From contig NZ_WLYI01000004.1 in NCBI RefSeq assembly GCF_009707515.1, forward strand, positions 62,001 to 126,000: a stretch of 64,000 nt of DNA, in the 5' to 3' direction. The notes beneath the pieces are model-generated. The model worked only from the letters and a program-made list of their open reading frames with translations, had not been told where the DNA came from and did no database searches. The position numbers and the translations under genes were made by a program. Origin of the DNA: Pseudomonas karstica (lineage in GTDB: Bacteria; Pseudomonadota; Gammaproteobacteria; Pseudomonadales; Pseudomonadaceae). How positions within the stretch are numbered: position 1 is the stretch's first letter; every line of letters starts with the position of its first letter. Positions 23,600-33,224 of this stretch are shown here, one piece after another.

Positions 23600-24976
23600 T
23601 TACACGGTATGCAGGTACCAGTTGTACTCAAGGTCGGAGATGGAGTGTTCGAACTCCTCCAGCTCACTTTCCTTACAGGCGACGAAGATATCGATGTATT
23701 TAGGATCGATGTACTTGGCCATCACCTCACTGTCGTCCAACTCACGCAACGCATCGCGCAGGTTGTTCGGCAGGCTTTGTTCGTTCTGCTCGTAGCTATT
23801 GCCTTCCACCGGAGCACCCGGTTCGATCTTGTTGGTCAGGCCGTGGTGCACGCCTGCCAGGACCGAAGCCATCAGCAGATACGGGTTGGCATCGGCACCG
23901 GCCACGCGGTGTTCGATACGTACGGCATCTGAAGAGCCGGTCGGCACACGAATCGCCACGGTGCGGTTGTCCAGGCCCCAGCACGGCGAATTCGGCACAT
24001 AGAACTGTGCACCGAAACGACGGTAGGAGTTGACGTTGGGGCACAGGAACGCCATTTGGGCGGGTAGGGTCTCCAGCACACCGCCGATTGCGTGACGCAA
24101 TGCGGCGTTCTGCTCGGGATCCTCGCTGGCAAAGATGTTCTTGCCGTCCTTGTCCAGGATCGAAATGTGTACGTGTAAACCGTTGCCTGCCTGGCCTGGG
24201 TAAGGCTTGGCCATGAAGGTGGTGTCCATCTCATGGTCGTAGGCGATGTTTTTGATCAAGCGCTTGAGCAGTACCGCGTAGTCGCAGGCCTTTATAGGGT
24301 CGGCAACGTGGTGCAGGTTCACTTCGAACTGCGCCGGGGCGCTTTCCTTGACGATGGCGTCGGCAGGGATGCCTTGCTCTTTCGCACCTTCCAGAATGTC
24401 CTGGAGGCAGTCGACGTATTCGTCGAGGTCGTCGATCAGGTAGACCTGTGTCGAGTGCGGGCGTTTGCCGGAGATCGGCGAGCGCGGTGGTTGTGGCCGG
24501 CCATTCACGTTCTCCTGGTCAATCAGGTAGAACTCCAGCTCGAATGCGGCGCAGATGGTCAGGCCGAGGTCATCGAACTTGCTTACGACTTGGCGCAACA
24601 CTTCGCGAGGATCGGCGAAGAAAGGTTCACCTTCGAGTTCGTGCATGGTCATCAGCAACTGCGCGGTTGGGCGCTTTTGCCAGGGTTCATTGCACAGGGT
24701 GTCGGGGATTGGATAACAGATTCGGTCAGCATCACCGATGTCCAGGCCCAGGCCGGTGCTTTCCACCGTCGAGCCATTGATATCCAGGGCAAATAAAGAG
24801 GCCGGCAGGTTGATGCCTTTCTCGTAAACCTTGTGGAGGCTGGTGCGTTCGATGCGCTTGCCGCGCACCACACCATTCATATCCGCAATTAGAAGGTCAA
24901 CGTACAGAACCTCAGGATGTTCCTTAAGGAACGCGTTCGCTTCATTCAGCTGAACGGCACGCGGGGGTACCGACAT
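23600..24976 (-). CDS. spuI: Glutamine synthetase-family gamma-glutamylpolyamine synthetase (SpuI/PuuA type)
   Basis: This enzyme of 458 aa ligates glutamate to putrescine or a related polyamine using ATP, the first step of the gamma-glutamyl catabolic route. It has the glutamine-synthetase fold with the catalytic-site strand CAAFELEFYLID, the histidine segment GNGLHVHISILDKDG and the ATP/glutamate region RVAGADANPYLLMASVLAG. The short N-terminus and lack of an adenylylation site set it apart from GlnA. It is divergent from the rest of the locus, with a 278-bp control region. A second synthetase of this family (spuB) lies across that gap. Confidence 0.93.
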   Translation of the reverse strand: MSVPPRAVQLNEANAFLKEHPEVLYVDLLIADMNGVVRGKRIERTSLHKVYEKGINLPASLFALDINGSTVESTGLGLDIGDADRICYPIPDTLCNEPWQKRPTAQLLMTMHELEGEPFFADPREVLRQVVSKFDDLGLTICAAFELEFYLIDQENVNGRPQPPRSPISGKRPHSTQVYLIDDLDEYVDCLQDILEGAKEQGIPADAIVKESAPAQFEVNLHHVADPIKACDYAVLLKRLIKNIAYDHEMDTTFMAKPYPGQAGNGLHVHISILDKDGKNIFASEDPEQNAALRHAIGGVLETLPAQMAFLCPNVNSYRRFGAQFYVPNSPCWGLDNRTVAIRVPTGSSDAVRIEHRVAGADANPYLLMASVLAGVHHGLTNKIEPGAPVEGNSYEQNEQSLPNNLRDALRELDDSEVMAKYIDPKYIDIFVACKESELEEFEHSISDLEYNWYLHTV

Positions 24977-25254
24977 GATGCAACACCTTTGTTGTTAAAA
25001 ATATCAATCATTGATCTCTTCGGGTTTCAGTCAACCCGAACGGCATGCCGAAGTCAAGCGAGGCCTTTTTTGCCCTAAAAAAGCGCCACGAGGGCATTTT
25101 TGAGGCTTTTTGGGGCGGTTTCTTGTGAATGAGGCGCTTGGATCTTGCAGGCTTGAGCGGGCCGTGTTGTATTTTTTACGGGGGTGTTGTGTAAAAAAAT
25201 GAACAAGGCTAAGCTCGATTTAAACCCATAACAGCAATAATACCGGGGTGCTTC
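24977..25254. promoter_or_regulatory. Divergent control region between spuI and the spuA remnant
   Basis: The 278 bp hold the promoters for spuI and for the rightward spu genes. AT-rich segments occur beside the spuI start (TTGTTAAAAATATCAATC) and at 25165-25220 (TATTTTTTACGG and GTAAAAAAATGAACAAGG). Several GAGGC/GCCTC words can pair. I could not fix a promoter or operator with confidence. Confidence 0.4.
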
Positions 25255-25600
25255 ATGTCTCGCCTGCCGTTAATCGGCGTCACCGCCTGCTCCAGACAGG
25301 TCGGTTTGCATGCTTATCACATCAGTGGCGACAAATGCGTCCGTGCAGTGGCCATCGCTGCCAAGGGCAGGTCAATGATAATTCCGTCCCTGGCGCCAGT
25401 GCTCGATCCGGCCAATATTCTTGACGGCCTGGCCGCTATTGTCTTTATCGGATCACCTTCTCACCTGCAATCCCCATCTGCTCGCAGAGCCGCCCCCATT
25501 CGGGGTGCCGCTCGTGATTCTGCACGGGTTTTGCTTGATGAGTACAACGTCATCGCAAATGGCAGGTAAGCTCCTACCCGGATCGACAAAACGACGCGGA
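25255..25600 (+). pseudogene. spuA: Decayed spuA remnant (class I glutamine amidotransferase, gamma-glutamyl-GABA hydrolase)
   Basis: The first 65 residues read as a normal SpuA/PuuD N-terminus: LPLIGVTACSRQVGLHAYHI, then GDKCVRAVAIAAKG and IIPSLAPVLDPANILDGL, up to FIGSPSHL. After that, similarity jumps to the +1 frame. There, GVPLVILHGF (25502-25531) recalls the family's GVPVLGICRGF. The nucleophile cysteine is therefore gone and about 25 residues before it are missing. All sequence for the C-terminal half is absent, since spuB starts at 25662. A working SpuA is about 250 aa (750 bp), and only about 350 bp remain. The upstream ATG and position match spuA of PAO1. The end point is approximate. 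Confidence 0.8.
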
Positions 25601-25661
25601 TGCTGCGTCAACCAACGCCTGACCTTTAATGGATGTCAGGAAACCCAGCCCAGAGGCATTT

Positions 25662-27020
25662 ATGAGTAACAACCTCGACCAGCTCACCGATTGGTTGAAA
25701 GACCATAAGATCACAGAAGTCGAATGCATGATTGGCGACCTCACCGGCATCACCCGGGGCAAGATCTCGCCGACCAACAAGTTCATCGCCGAAAAAGGCA
25801 TGCGCCTGCCCGAGAGCGTTCTGTTGCAGACCGTGACCGGCGACTATGTCGAAGACGACATCTATTACGAACTGCTCGACCCGGCCGACATCGACATGAT
25901 CTGCCGCCCGGACGAGAACGCGGTATTCCTCGTGCCCTGGGCCATCGAACCTACGGCCCAGGTGATCCACGACACCTACGACAAGCAAGGCAACCCCATC
26001 GAGCTGTCGCCGCGCAACGTGCTCAAGAAGGTCCTCAAGCTCTACGCCGATAAAGGCTGGCAGCCCATCGTGGCGCCGGAGATGGAGTTTTACCTGACCA
26101 AGCGCTGCGAAGACCCGGACTTCCCGCTGCAACCGCCGATTGGCCGTTCCGGGCGTCCGGAAACCGGTCGCCAATCTTTCTCTATAGAAGCAGCCAACGA
26201 ATTCGACCCGCTGTTCGAAGACGTTTACGACTGGTGTGAACTGCAGGAGCTGGACCTCGACACCCTGATCCACGAGGACGGTACGGCGCAGATGGAAATC
26301 AACTTCCGTCACGGTGATGCCCTGTCCCTGGCCGACCAGATCCTGGTGTTCAAGCGCACCATGCGTGAAGCGGCGCTCAAGCATGATGTGGCGGCCACCT
26401 TCATGGCCAAGCCCATGACCGGCGAGCCCGGCAGCGCCATGCACCTGCACCAGAGCATTATTGATATCGCGACGGGCAAGAACGTGTTCTCTAATGAAGA
26501 CGGCACCAAGAGCGAACTGTTCCTGCACCACATTGGTGGTCTGCAGAAGTTCATTCCCGAGCTGTTGCCGCTGTTTGCCCCCAACGTCAACTCGTTCCGC
26601 CGCTTCCTGCCGGACACGTCGGCACCGGTGAACGTGGAGTGGGGTGAAGAAAACCGCACCGTCGGCCTGCGGGTACCGGACGCCGGCCCACAGAACCGCC
26701 GGGTGGAAAACCGCCTGCCGGGCGCCGACGCCAACCCGTACCTGGCGATTGCCGCCAGCCTGCTGTGCGGCTACATCGGCATGGTTGAAGGCATCAACCC
26801 AAGTGCGCCGGTGGTCGGCCGTGGTTACGAACGACGCAACCTGCGCCTGCCGTTGACTATCGAAGACGCCCTGGAGCGGATGGAAAACAGCAAGACCATC
26901 GAGAAATACCTGGGTCAAAAATTCATCACAGGCTACGTCGCGGTCAAGCGGGCCGAGCATGAGAACTTCAAGCGCGTCATCAGTTCGTGGGAGCGGGAAT
27001 TCCTGCTCTTTGCCGTCTGA
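25662..27020 (+). CDS. spuB: Glutamine synthetase-family gamma-glutamylpolyamine synthetase (SpuB type)
   Basis: This second ATP-dependent gamma-glutamylpolyamine synthetase of the locus has 452 aa. Domain signs are VAPEMEFYLTKRCEDPDF, then GEPGSAMHLHQSIID with the catalytic histidine and RLPGADANPYLAIAASLLCG near the C-terminus. I chose the ATG at 25662 (MSNNLDQLTDWLK), with AGAGGC upstream; the frame is open to 25629. It lies about 60 bp after the decayed spuA and 58 bp before spuC. It shares only family-level similarity with spuI, so the two probably differ in preferred polyamine. Confidence 0.93.
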   Translation: MSNNLDQLTDWLKDHKITEVECMIGDLTGITRGKISPTNKFIAEKGMRLPESVLLQTVTGDYVEDDIYYELLDPADIDMICRPDENAVFLVPWAIEPTAQVIHDTYDKQGNPIELSPRNVLKKVLKLYADKGWQPIVAPEMEFYLTKRCEDPDFPLQPPIGRSGRPETGRQSFSIEAANEFDPLFEDVYDWCELQELDLDTLIHEDGTAQMEINFRHGDALSLADQILVFKRTMREAALKHDVAATFMAKPMTGEPGSAMHLHQSIIDIATGKNVFSNEDGTKSELFLHHIGGLQKFIPELLPLFAPNVNSFRRFLPDTSAPVNVEWGEENRTVGLRVPDAGPQNRRVENRLPGADANPYLAIAASLLCGYIGMVEGINPSAPVVGRGYERRNLRLPLTIEDALERMENSKTIEKYLGQKFITGYVAVKRAEHENFKRVISSWEREFLLFAV

Positions 27021-27078
27021 TGCGCCGGGCGCGGTGGCCAAGCGCCGCGCCCTCACCTGAATATTTTAGGAGATTGGT

Positions 27079-28443
27079 ATGTCCAGCAACAACCCGCAAA
27101 CCCGTGAATGGCAAGCCTTGAGCAATGGTCACCACCTGGCGCCGTTCAGCGACTTCAAGCAATTGAAAGAGAAAGGCCCCCGGATCATCACCAAAGCCCA
27201 CGGCGTTTATCTGTGGGATAGCGAAGGCAACAAGATCCTCGACGGCATGGCTGGCCTGTGGTGCGTGGCGATCGGCTACGGTCGCGATGAACTGGCTGAC
27301 GCCGCCGCCAAGCAGATGAAAGAACTGCCTTACTACAACCTGTTCTTCCAGACCGCCCACCCGCCGGTATTGGAACTGGCCAAGGCCATTTCCGACATCG
27401 CCCCGGCAGGCATGAACCATGTGTTTTTCACCGGTTCCGGTTCCGAAGGCAACGACACCATGCTGCGAATGGTCCGCCACTATTGGGCGATCAAAGGCCA
27501 GCCGAACAAGAAAACCATCATCAGCCGCAAGAACGGCTATCACGGCTCCACTGTGGCGGGCGCCAGCCTGGGCGGCATGACCTACATGCACGAGCAGGGC
27601 GACTTGCCGATCCCGGGCATCGTCCACATCGCCCAGCCGTACTGGTTCGGCGAAGGTGGCGAGATGAGCCCAGAAACGTTCGGTATCTGGGCCGCCAACC
27701 AACTGGAAGAGAAGATTCTGGAACTGGGTGTGGACAACGTCGGTGCCTTTATTGCCGAGCCGATCCAGGGCGCCGGTGGTGTGATCGTGCCGCCAGACAG
27801 CTACTGGCCGCGCATCAAGGAAATTCTTGCCAAGTACGACATCCTGTTTGTCGCCGATGAAGTGATCTGCGGTTTCGGTCGCACCGGCGAATGGTTCGGC
27901 AGCGATTTTTACGACCTTGCGCCCGACATGATGACCATCGCCAAGGGCCTGACCTCCGGTTACATCCCGATGGGTGGCTTGATCGTACGTGACGAAGTGG
28001 TAGCGGTACTCAACGAAGGCGGCGATTTCAACCACGGCTTCACCTATTCCGGTCACCCGGTAGCCGCTGCGGTAGCCCTGGAAAACATCCGCATCATGCG
28101 CGATGAAAAAATCGTCAGCCGTGTTCAGGAAGAAACGGCACCGTATTTGCAGAAACGTCTACGTGAGCTGGCGGATCATCCACTGGTGGGTGAAGTGCGC
28201 GGTGTCGGCATGCTGGGTGCGATTGAACTGGTACAGGACAAGGCGACACGCAAGCGTTACGAAGGCAAAGGTGTTGGCATGATCTGCCGCACCTTCTGCT
28301 TCGAGAATGGCCTGATCATGCGTGCCGTGGGTGACACCATGATCATTTCGCCGCCGCTGGTGATCAGCAAGGCCGAGATTGACGAGTTGGTGACCAAGGC
28401 GCGTCACTGCCTGGACCTGACCTTGGCGGCGTTGCAGGGCTAA
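27079..28443 (+). CDS. spuC: Putrescine (polyamine):pyruvate aminotransferase
   Basis: SpuC is a class III (omega) PLP aminotransferase that transfers the terminal amino group of putrescine or related amines to pyruvate. The 454-aa protein has FFTGSGSEGNDTMLRMVRHY as the PLP-phosphate region. It also has FIAEPIQGAGGVI, LFVADEVICGFGRTG with the cofactor aspartate, and the Schiff-base lysine in MTIAKGLTSGYIPMG. An AGGAG site precedes the ATG at 27079. It follows spuB and precedes the spuDEFGH transporter, linking uptake to breakdown. Confidence 0.95.
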   Translation: MSSNNPQTREWQALSNGHHLAPFSDFKQLKEKGPRIITKAHGVYLWDSEGNKILDGMAGLWCVAIGYGRDELADAAAKQMKELPYYNLFFQTAHPPVLELAKAISDIAPAGMNHVFFTGSGSEGNDTMLRMVRHYWAIKGQPNKKTIISRKNGYHGSTVAGASLGGMTYMHEQGDLPIPGIVHIAQPYWFGEGGEMSPETFGIWAANQLEEKILELGVDNVGAFIAEPIQGAGGVIVPPDSYWPRIKEILAKYDILFVADEVICGFGRTGEWFGSDFYDLAPDMMTIAKGLTSGYIPMGGLIVRDEVVAVLNEGGDFNHGFTYSGHPVAAAVALENIRIMRDEKIVSRVQEETAPYLQKRLRELADHPLVGEVRGVGMLGAIELVQDKATRKRYEGKGVGMICRTFCFENGLIMRAVGDTMIISPPLVISKAEIDELVTKARHCLDLTLAALQG

Positions 28444-28458
28444 GTGCTAGGCTCAGAT

Positions 28459-28481
28459 CGGAGTCGCCTTCGGGCGCTCCG
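28459..28481 (+). terminator. UUCG-tetraloop hairpin after spuC
   Basis: CGGAG (28459-28463) pairs with CTCCG (28477-28481) and CGCC (28465-28468) with GGCG (28473-28476), closing a TTCG loop. There is one bulged T. It begins 15 nt after the spuC stop. No T-run follows, so it may protect the spuC mRNA 3' end or lessen read-through rather than end transcription. Confidence 0.6.
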
Positions 28482-28497
28482 CCGGGCAGTGCTAAAA

Positions 28498-28552
28498 GCG
28501 CAGTGATAAAGCACAGTGATAAAGCACATTGATAAAGAAACGCATTGATAAA
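28498..28552 (+). repeat. Tandem 13-bp repeats between spuC and spuD
   Basis: Three adjacent 13-mers, GCGCAGTGATAAA, GCACAGTGATAAA and GCACATTGATAAA (28498-28536), are followed five bases later by a shorter unit GCATTGATAAA (28542-28552). They lie in the 251-bp gap between spuC and spuD. They could be binding sites or a replication-slippage product. Confidence 0.85.
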
Positions 28553-28694
28553 AAAGAGTGCTTTGGTTGAAAGCCGGCCCTTGAACTTGCCAGACTGTCG
28601 CCCTGTTTTGTCGGCCTTCGACCGGCCACGGAACATTGCAGATCTATAGATAAAGAACGTGGCCCAAAAAAAGAAAAAATTGGAGCATGACCAA

Positions 28695-29810
28695 ATGAAG
28701 GCATTAGGTTTGAAGACCGCTGGCAAGACCCTCCTGGCCTTGTCCTTGATGGGTGCTATGGCGGCGGGCACGGCACAGGCCGACAATAAAGTGCTGCACA
28801 TCTATAACTGGTCCGACTACATCGCACCGGACACCATTGCCAACTTTGAAAAAGAGTCCGGTATCAAGGTGGTGTACGACGTTTTTGACAGCAACGAAAC
28901 CCTGGAAGCCAAGTTGCTGGCAGGCAAGTCCGGTTACGACATCGTCATTCCGTCGAACAACTTCCTCGCCAAGCAGATCAAGGCCGGCGTTTATCAGGAA
29001 CTGGACAAGTCCAAGTTGCCGAACTGGAAGAACCTTGATGCCGACCTGCTCAAGGCGGTTGGCGACGCCAGTGACAAGGGCAACCAGCATGCGTTTCCCT
29101 ACATGTGGGGCACCATCGGCATTGGCTACAACCCTGACAAGGTCAAGGCTGCGCTGGGCGTCGACAAGATCGACTCTTGGGATGTGCTGTTCAAGCCCGA
29201 GAACATCGCGAAACTCAAAAGCTGTGGCGTGAGCTTCCTCGACTCGCCGACAGAAATGATTCCCGCGGCCCTGCATTACCTGGGCTACCCGACCGACAGC
29301 ACCGACAAGAAGCAGTTGGCTGAAGCCGAAGCGCTGTTCCTCAAAATCCGCCCTTCGGTGGGCTATTTCCACTCCTCCAAGTACATCTCGGACCTGGCCA
29401 ACGGCAACATCTGCGTCGCCGTGGGTTACTCGGGCGACGTGGAACAATCCAAATCCCGTGCTGCTGAAGCCGGCGGCAAGGTCAAAGTGTCTTACGTCAT
29501 TCCCAAGGAAGGCGCAGGCAGTTTCTACGACATGGTTGCCATTCCTAAAGATGCCGAGAATCTCGACGCTGCCTATCAGTTCATGAACTACCTGATGGAG
29601 CCTAACGTCATGGCCGAAATCACCAACAGCGTACGTTTCCCGAACGGTAACAAGGCTGCCACGCCGCTGGTGAACAAAGATATCTCGGGCGACCCGAGCA
29701 TCTATCCAACGGATGAAGTGAAGGCCAAGCTGTACGCCATCAGCGATCTGCCTCCCACTACCTTGCGGGTACTGACGCGTAGTTGGACCAAGATCAAATC
29801 GGGCAGATAA
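28695..29810 (+). CDS. spuD: Putrescine ABC transporter, periplasmic binding protein
   Basis: SpuD binds putrescine in the periplasm for uptake through SpuFGH. The 371-aa precursor has a signal peptide of about 29 residues ending GTAQA, followed by [18 protein letters not shown], the start typical of PotF-type proteins. The conserved [16 protein letters not shown] and [15 protein letters not shown] segments are present. I took the ATG at 28695 with a purine-rich leader; a GTG at 28659 would add a lysine stretch before the signal peptide. The paralogue spuE follows. Confidence 0.93.
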   Translation: MKALGLKTAGKTLLALSLMGAMAAGTAQADNKVLHIYNWSDYIAPDTIANFEKESGIKVVYDVFDSNETLEAKLLAGKSGYDIVIPSNNFLAKQIKAGVYQELDKSKLPNWKNLDADLLKAVGDASDKGNQHAFPYMWGTIGIGYNPDKVKAALGVDKIDSWDVLFKPENIAKLKSCGVSFLDSPTEMIPAALHYLGYPTDSTDKKQLAEAEALFLKIRPSVGYFHSSKYISDLANGNICVAVGYSGDVEQSKSRAAEAGGKVKVSYVIPKEGAGSFYDMVAIPKDAENLDAAYQFMNYLMEPNVMAEITNSVRFPNGNKAATPLVNKDISGDPSIYPTDEVKAKLYAISDLPPTTLRVLTRSWTKIKSGR

Positions 29811-29830
29811 GTCGGTTTGAGGCAGTGTTC

Positions 29831-29861
29831 GTTAACCACCACGGCGCGCGCGGTGGTTAAC
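29831..29861 (+). terminator. Perfect 10-bp hairpin between spuD and spuE
   Basis: GTTAACCACC (29831-29840) pairs with GGTGGTTAAC (29852-29861) over an 11-nt G+C-rich loop. It lies about 20 nt after the spuD stop, and no T-run follows. Such hairpins after binding-protein genes often stabilise the upstream mRNA, which would raise binding protein over membrane components. Confidence 0.55.
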
Positions 29862-29986
29862 GACATAATTAAATGACATAAAGTTTTGCCGGATCGGTTT
29901 ATCGAGGGTAAGTTGCGCGCCGGTTTTGTTGTCGGGCGGTCAAACGGCCCTGCAATTCGGGCAACAACTTGGGCCCAACTATTTGA

Positions 29987-31093
<1,107 letters not shown>

Positions 31094-31164
31094 GACTCAA
31101 GGCTCAAACTATCCAGGGTTCGTCCGCAGTGGATGACCTGCAAATTTTGTTGGGAGTTTCGTAA

Positions 31165-32307
31165 ATGGCAGTTGCCTCCGGCGCCTATAAGAAAGCCCTC
31201 GAGGGCGACCAGACACCGAAAAAGGTGCTGGTCAAAATCGACCGGGTCACGAAGAAGTTCGACGAGACGATTGCCGTGGACGATGTGTCCCTGGAAATCA
31301 AGAAAGGCGAGATCTTCGCCTTGCTTGGTGGATCGGGTTCGGGCAAATCCACCTTGCTGCGCATGCTTGCAGGCTTCGAGCGCCCAACGGAAGGACGCAT
31401 TTACCTCGACGGTGTAGACATCACCGACATGCCGCCCTATGAGCGGCCGATCAATATGATGTTTCAGTCCTACGCCTTGTTCCCCCACATGACCGTGGCC
31501 CAGAACATCGCCTTTGGCCTGCAGCAGGACAGGATTCCCAAGGCGGAAGTCGACGCCCGGGTGGCCGAGATGCTCAAGCTGGTACAGATGAGTCAGTTCG
31601 CCAAGCGCAAGCCGCACCAACTGTCTGGCGGCCAGCGTCAGCGAGTGGCCCTGGCACGCTCCCTGGCCAAGCGTCCGAAGCTGCTGCTGCTCGATGAGCC
31701 AATGGGCGCCCTGGACAAGAAGCTGCGCTCGCAGATGCAGCTTGAACTTGTGGAAATCATCGAGCGCGTCGGCGTGACCTGCGTGATGGTGACTCACGAC
31801 CAGGAAGAGGCCATGACCATGGCCGAACGCATTGCGATCATGCACCTGGGCTGGATCGCCCAGATCGGCAGCCCGATCGACATCTACGAGACGCCCACCA
31901 GCCGCCTGGTGTGCGAGTTCATCGGCAACGTCAACATCTTCGAAACCCAGGTGGTGGATGACGCCGAAGGTCACGCGGTGCTCAAGTGTGCCGACCTGGA
32001 CCGAGACATCTACGTGGGTTACGGCATCGCCACTTCGGTGGAAGACAAGTCGGTGACCTACGCCATTCGCCCTGAAAAGCTGCTGGTGACCTCTGAGATG
32101 CCGACCTGCGAACACAATTGGTCCAGCGGCAAAGTGCACGACATCGCCTACCTTGGCGGGCACTCGGTGTTCTACGTGGAACTGCCCAATGGCAAGCTGG
32201 TGCAGTCCTTCGTCGCCAACGCCGAGCGCCGTGGCGCACGCCCGACCTGGGGCGACCAGGTCTATGTGTGGTGGGAAGACGATAGCGGCGTGGTACTTCG
32301 CTCATGA
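31165..32307 (+). CDS. spuF: Polyamine ABC transporter ATP-binding protein
   Basis: This 380-aa PotG-like ATPase powers polyamine import. Motifs are Walker A LGGSGSGKSTLLRM, Q-loop MMFQSYALFPHM, signature LSGGQRQRVALARSL, Walker B LLLLDEPMGALD and CVMVTHDQEEA. A C-terminal TOBE domain (about residues 290-380) follows. GGGAGTTTC precedes the ATG. The stop overlaps the spuG ATG (ATGA at 32304). Confidence 0.96.
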   Translation: MAVASGAYKKALEGDQTPKKVLVKIDRVTKKFDETIAVDDVSLEIKKGEIFALLGGSGSGKSTLLRMLAGFERPTEGRIYLDGVDITDMPPYERPINMMFQSYALFPHMTVAQNIAFGLQQDRIPKAEVDARVAEMLKLVQMSQFAKRKPHQLSGGQRQRVALARSLAKRPKLLLLDEPMGALDKKLRSQMQLELVEIIERVGVTCVMVTHDQEEAMTMAERIAIMHLGWIAQIGSPIDIYETPTSRLVCEFIGNVNIFETQVVDDAEGHAVLKCADLDRDIYVGYGIATSVEDKSVTYAIRPEKLLVTSEMPTCEHNWSSGKVHDIAYLGGHSVFYVELPNGKLVQSFVANAERRGARPTWGDQVYVWWEDDSGVVLRS

Positions 32308-33224
32308 ACATGAAGAAGCTCAAACGCCAACTGCAACGAATAACCCCCGGTGGCCGGCATGTGGTCATCGGGATCCCTTTTCTCTGGTTGTTCCTGTTCT
32401 TCATGTTGCCGTTCTTCATTGTCTTGAAGATCAGCTTTGCCGAAGCCGATGTGGCAATCCCGCCTTACACCGAGATCTACACCTACGTTGAACAGAAGCT
32501 GCAACTGGTGCTGAACCTGGGCAACTACAGTTTGCTGGCGGGCGACGAGTTGTACATCGCCGCGTACCTGGGCTCGCTGAAAATGGCATTTTTCAGCACG
32601 CTGCTGTGCCTGCTGATCGGCTACCCGATGGCCTACGCCATCGCCAGTGCCCGCAAGGAAATGCAAACCGTGCTGGTGTTGCTGATCATGATGCCGACCT
32701 GGACGGCGATCCTGATCCGCGTGTATGCGTGGATGGGTATCCTGAGCAATAACGGCTTGCTCAACGGTTTCCTGATGTCCATGGGGCTGATCAACGAGCC
32801 GTTGCAGATCCTCAACACCAACATCGCGGTGTATATCGGCGTGGTCTACTCCTACCTGCCATTCATGATCCTGCCGCTGTACGCCAACCTGGTCAAACAT
32901 GACCAGAGCCTGCTGGAAGCGGCGTCGGACCTGGGTTCGAGTACCTTCAACAGTTTCTGGAAAATCACCGTGCCGCTGTCCAAGAACGGCATCATCGCTG
33001 GCTGCATGCTGGTGTTTATCCCGGTGGTGGGCGAGTTCGTGATTCCGGAGCTGCTGGGCGGTCCGGAAACCCTCATGATCGGTAAAGTGCTGTGGCAAGA
33101 ATTCTTCAACAACCGTGACTGGCCGGTGGCCTCTGCCCTGGCGGTAGTGATGCTGGCGATCCTGATTGTGCCGATCATCTTGTTCAACCGCAGCCAAGCC
33201 AAAGAGATGGAGGGCAAGATATGA
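32304..33224 (+). CDS. spuG: Polyamine ABC transporter permease, PotH type
   Basis: This 306-aa inner-membrane permease has six predicted helices and the EAA loop LLEAASDLGSSTFNSFWKIT. It has the first-permease features of PotH-like proteins (WTAILIRVYAWMGIL). It overlaps spuF and spuH by ATGA junctions, indicating translational coupling. It forms the channel with SpuH. Confidence 0.95.
   Translation: MNMKKLKRQLQRITPGGRHVVIGIPFLWLFLFFMLPFFIVLKISFAEADVAIPPYTEIYTYVEQKLQLVLNLGNYSLLAGDELYIAAYLGSLKMAFFSTLLCLLIGYPMAYAIASARKEMQTVLVLLIMMPTWTAILIRVYAWMGILSNNGLLNGFLMSMGLINEPLQILNTNIAVYIGVVYSYLPFMILPLYANLVKHDQSLLEAASDLGSSTFNSFWKITVPLSKNGIIAGCMLVFIPVVGEFVIPELLGGPETLMIGKVLWQEFFNNRDWPVASALAVVMLAILIVPIILFNRSQAKEMEGKI

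Noticed and set aside
24977..25254. A sigma-54 promoter for the spu genes
   Set aside because: No GG-N10-GC pattern with the expected TGGCAC/TTGCA context could be found on either strand in the gap.
25421..25669. An independent small gene between spuI and spuB
   Set aside because: Part of it matches the SpuA fold in a shifted frame and it overlaps the degraded spuA. It has no start site or separate homology, so I read it as the remnant.
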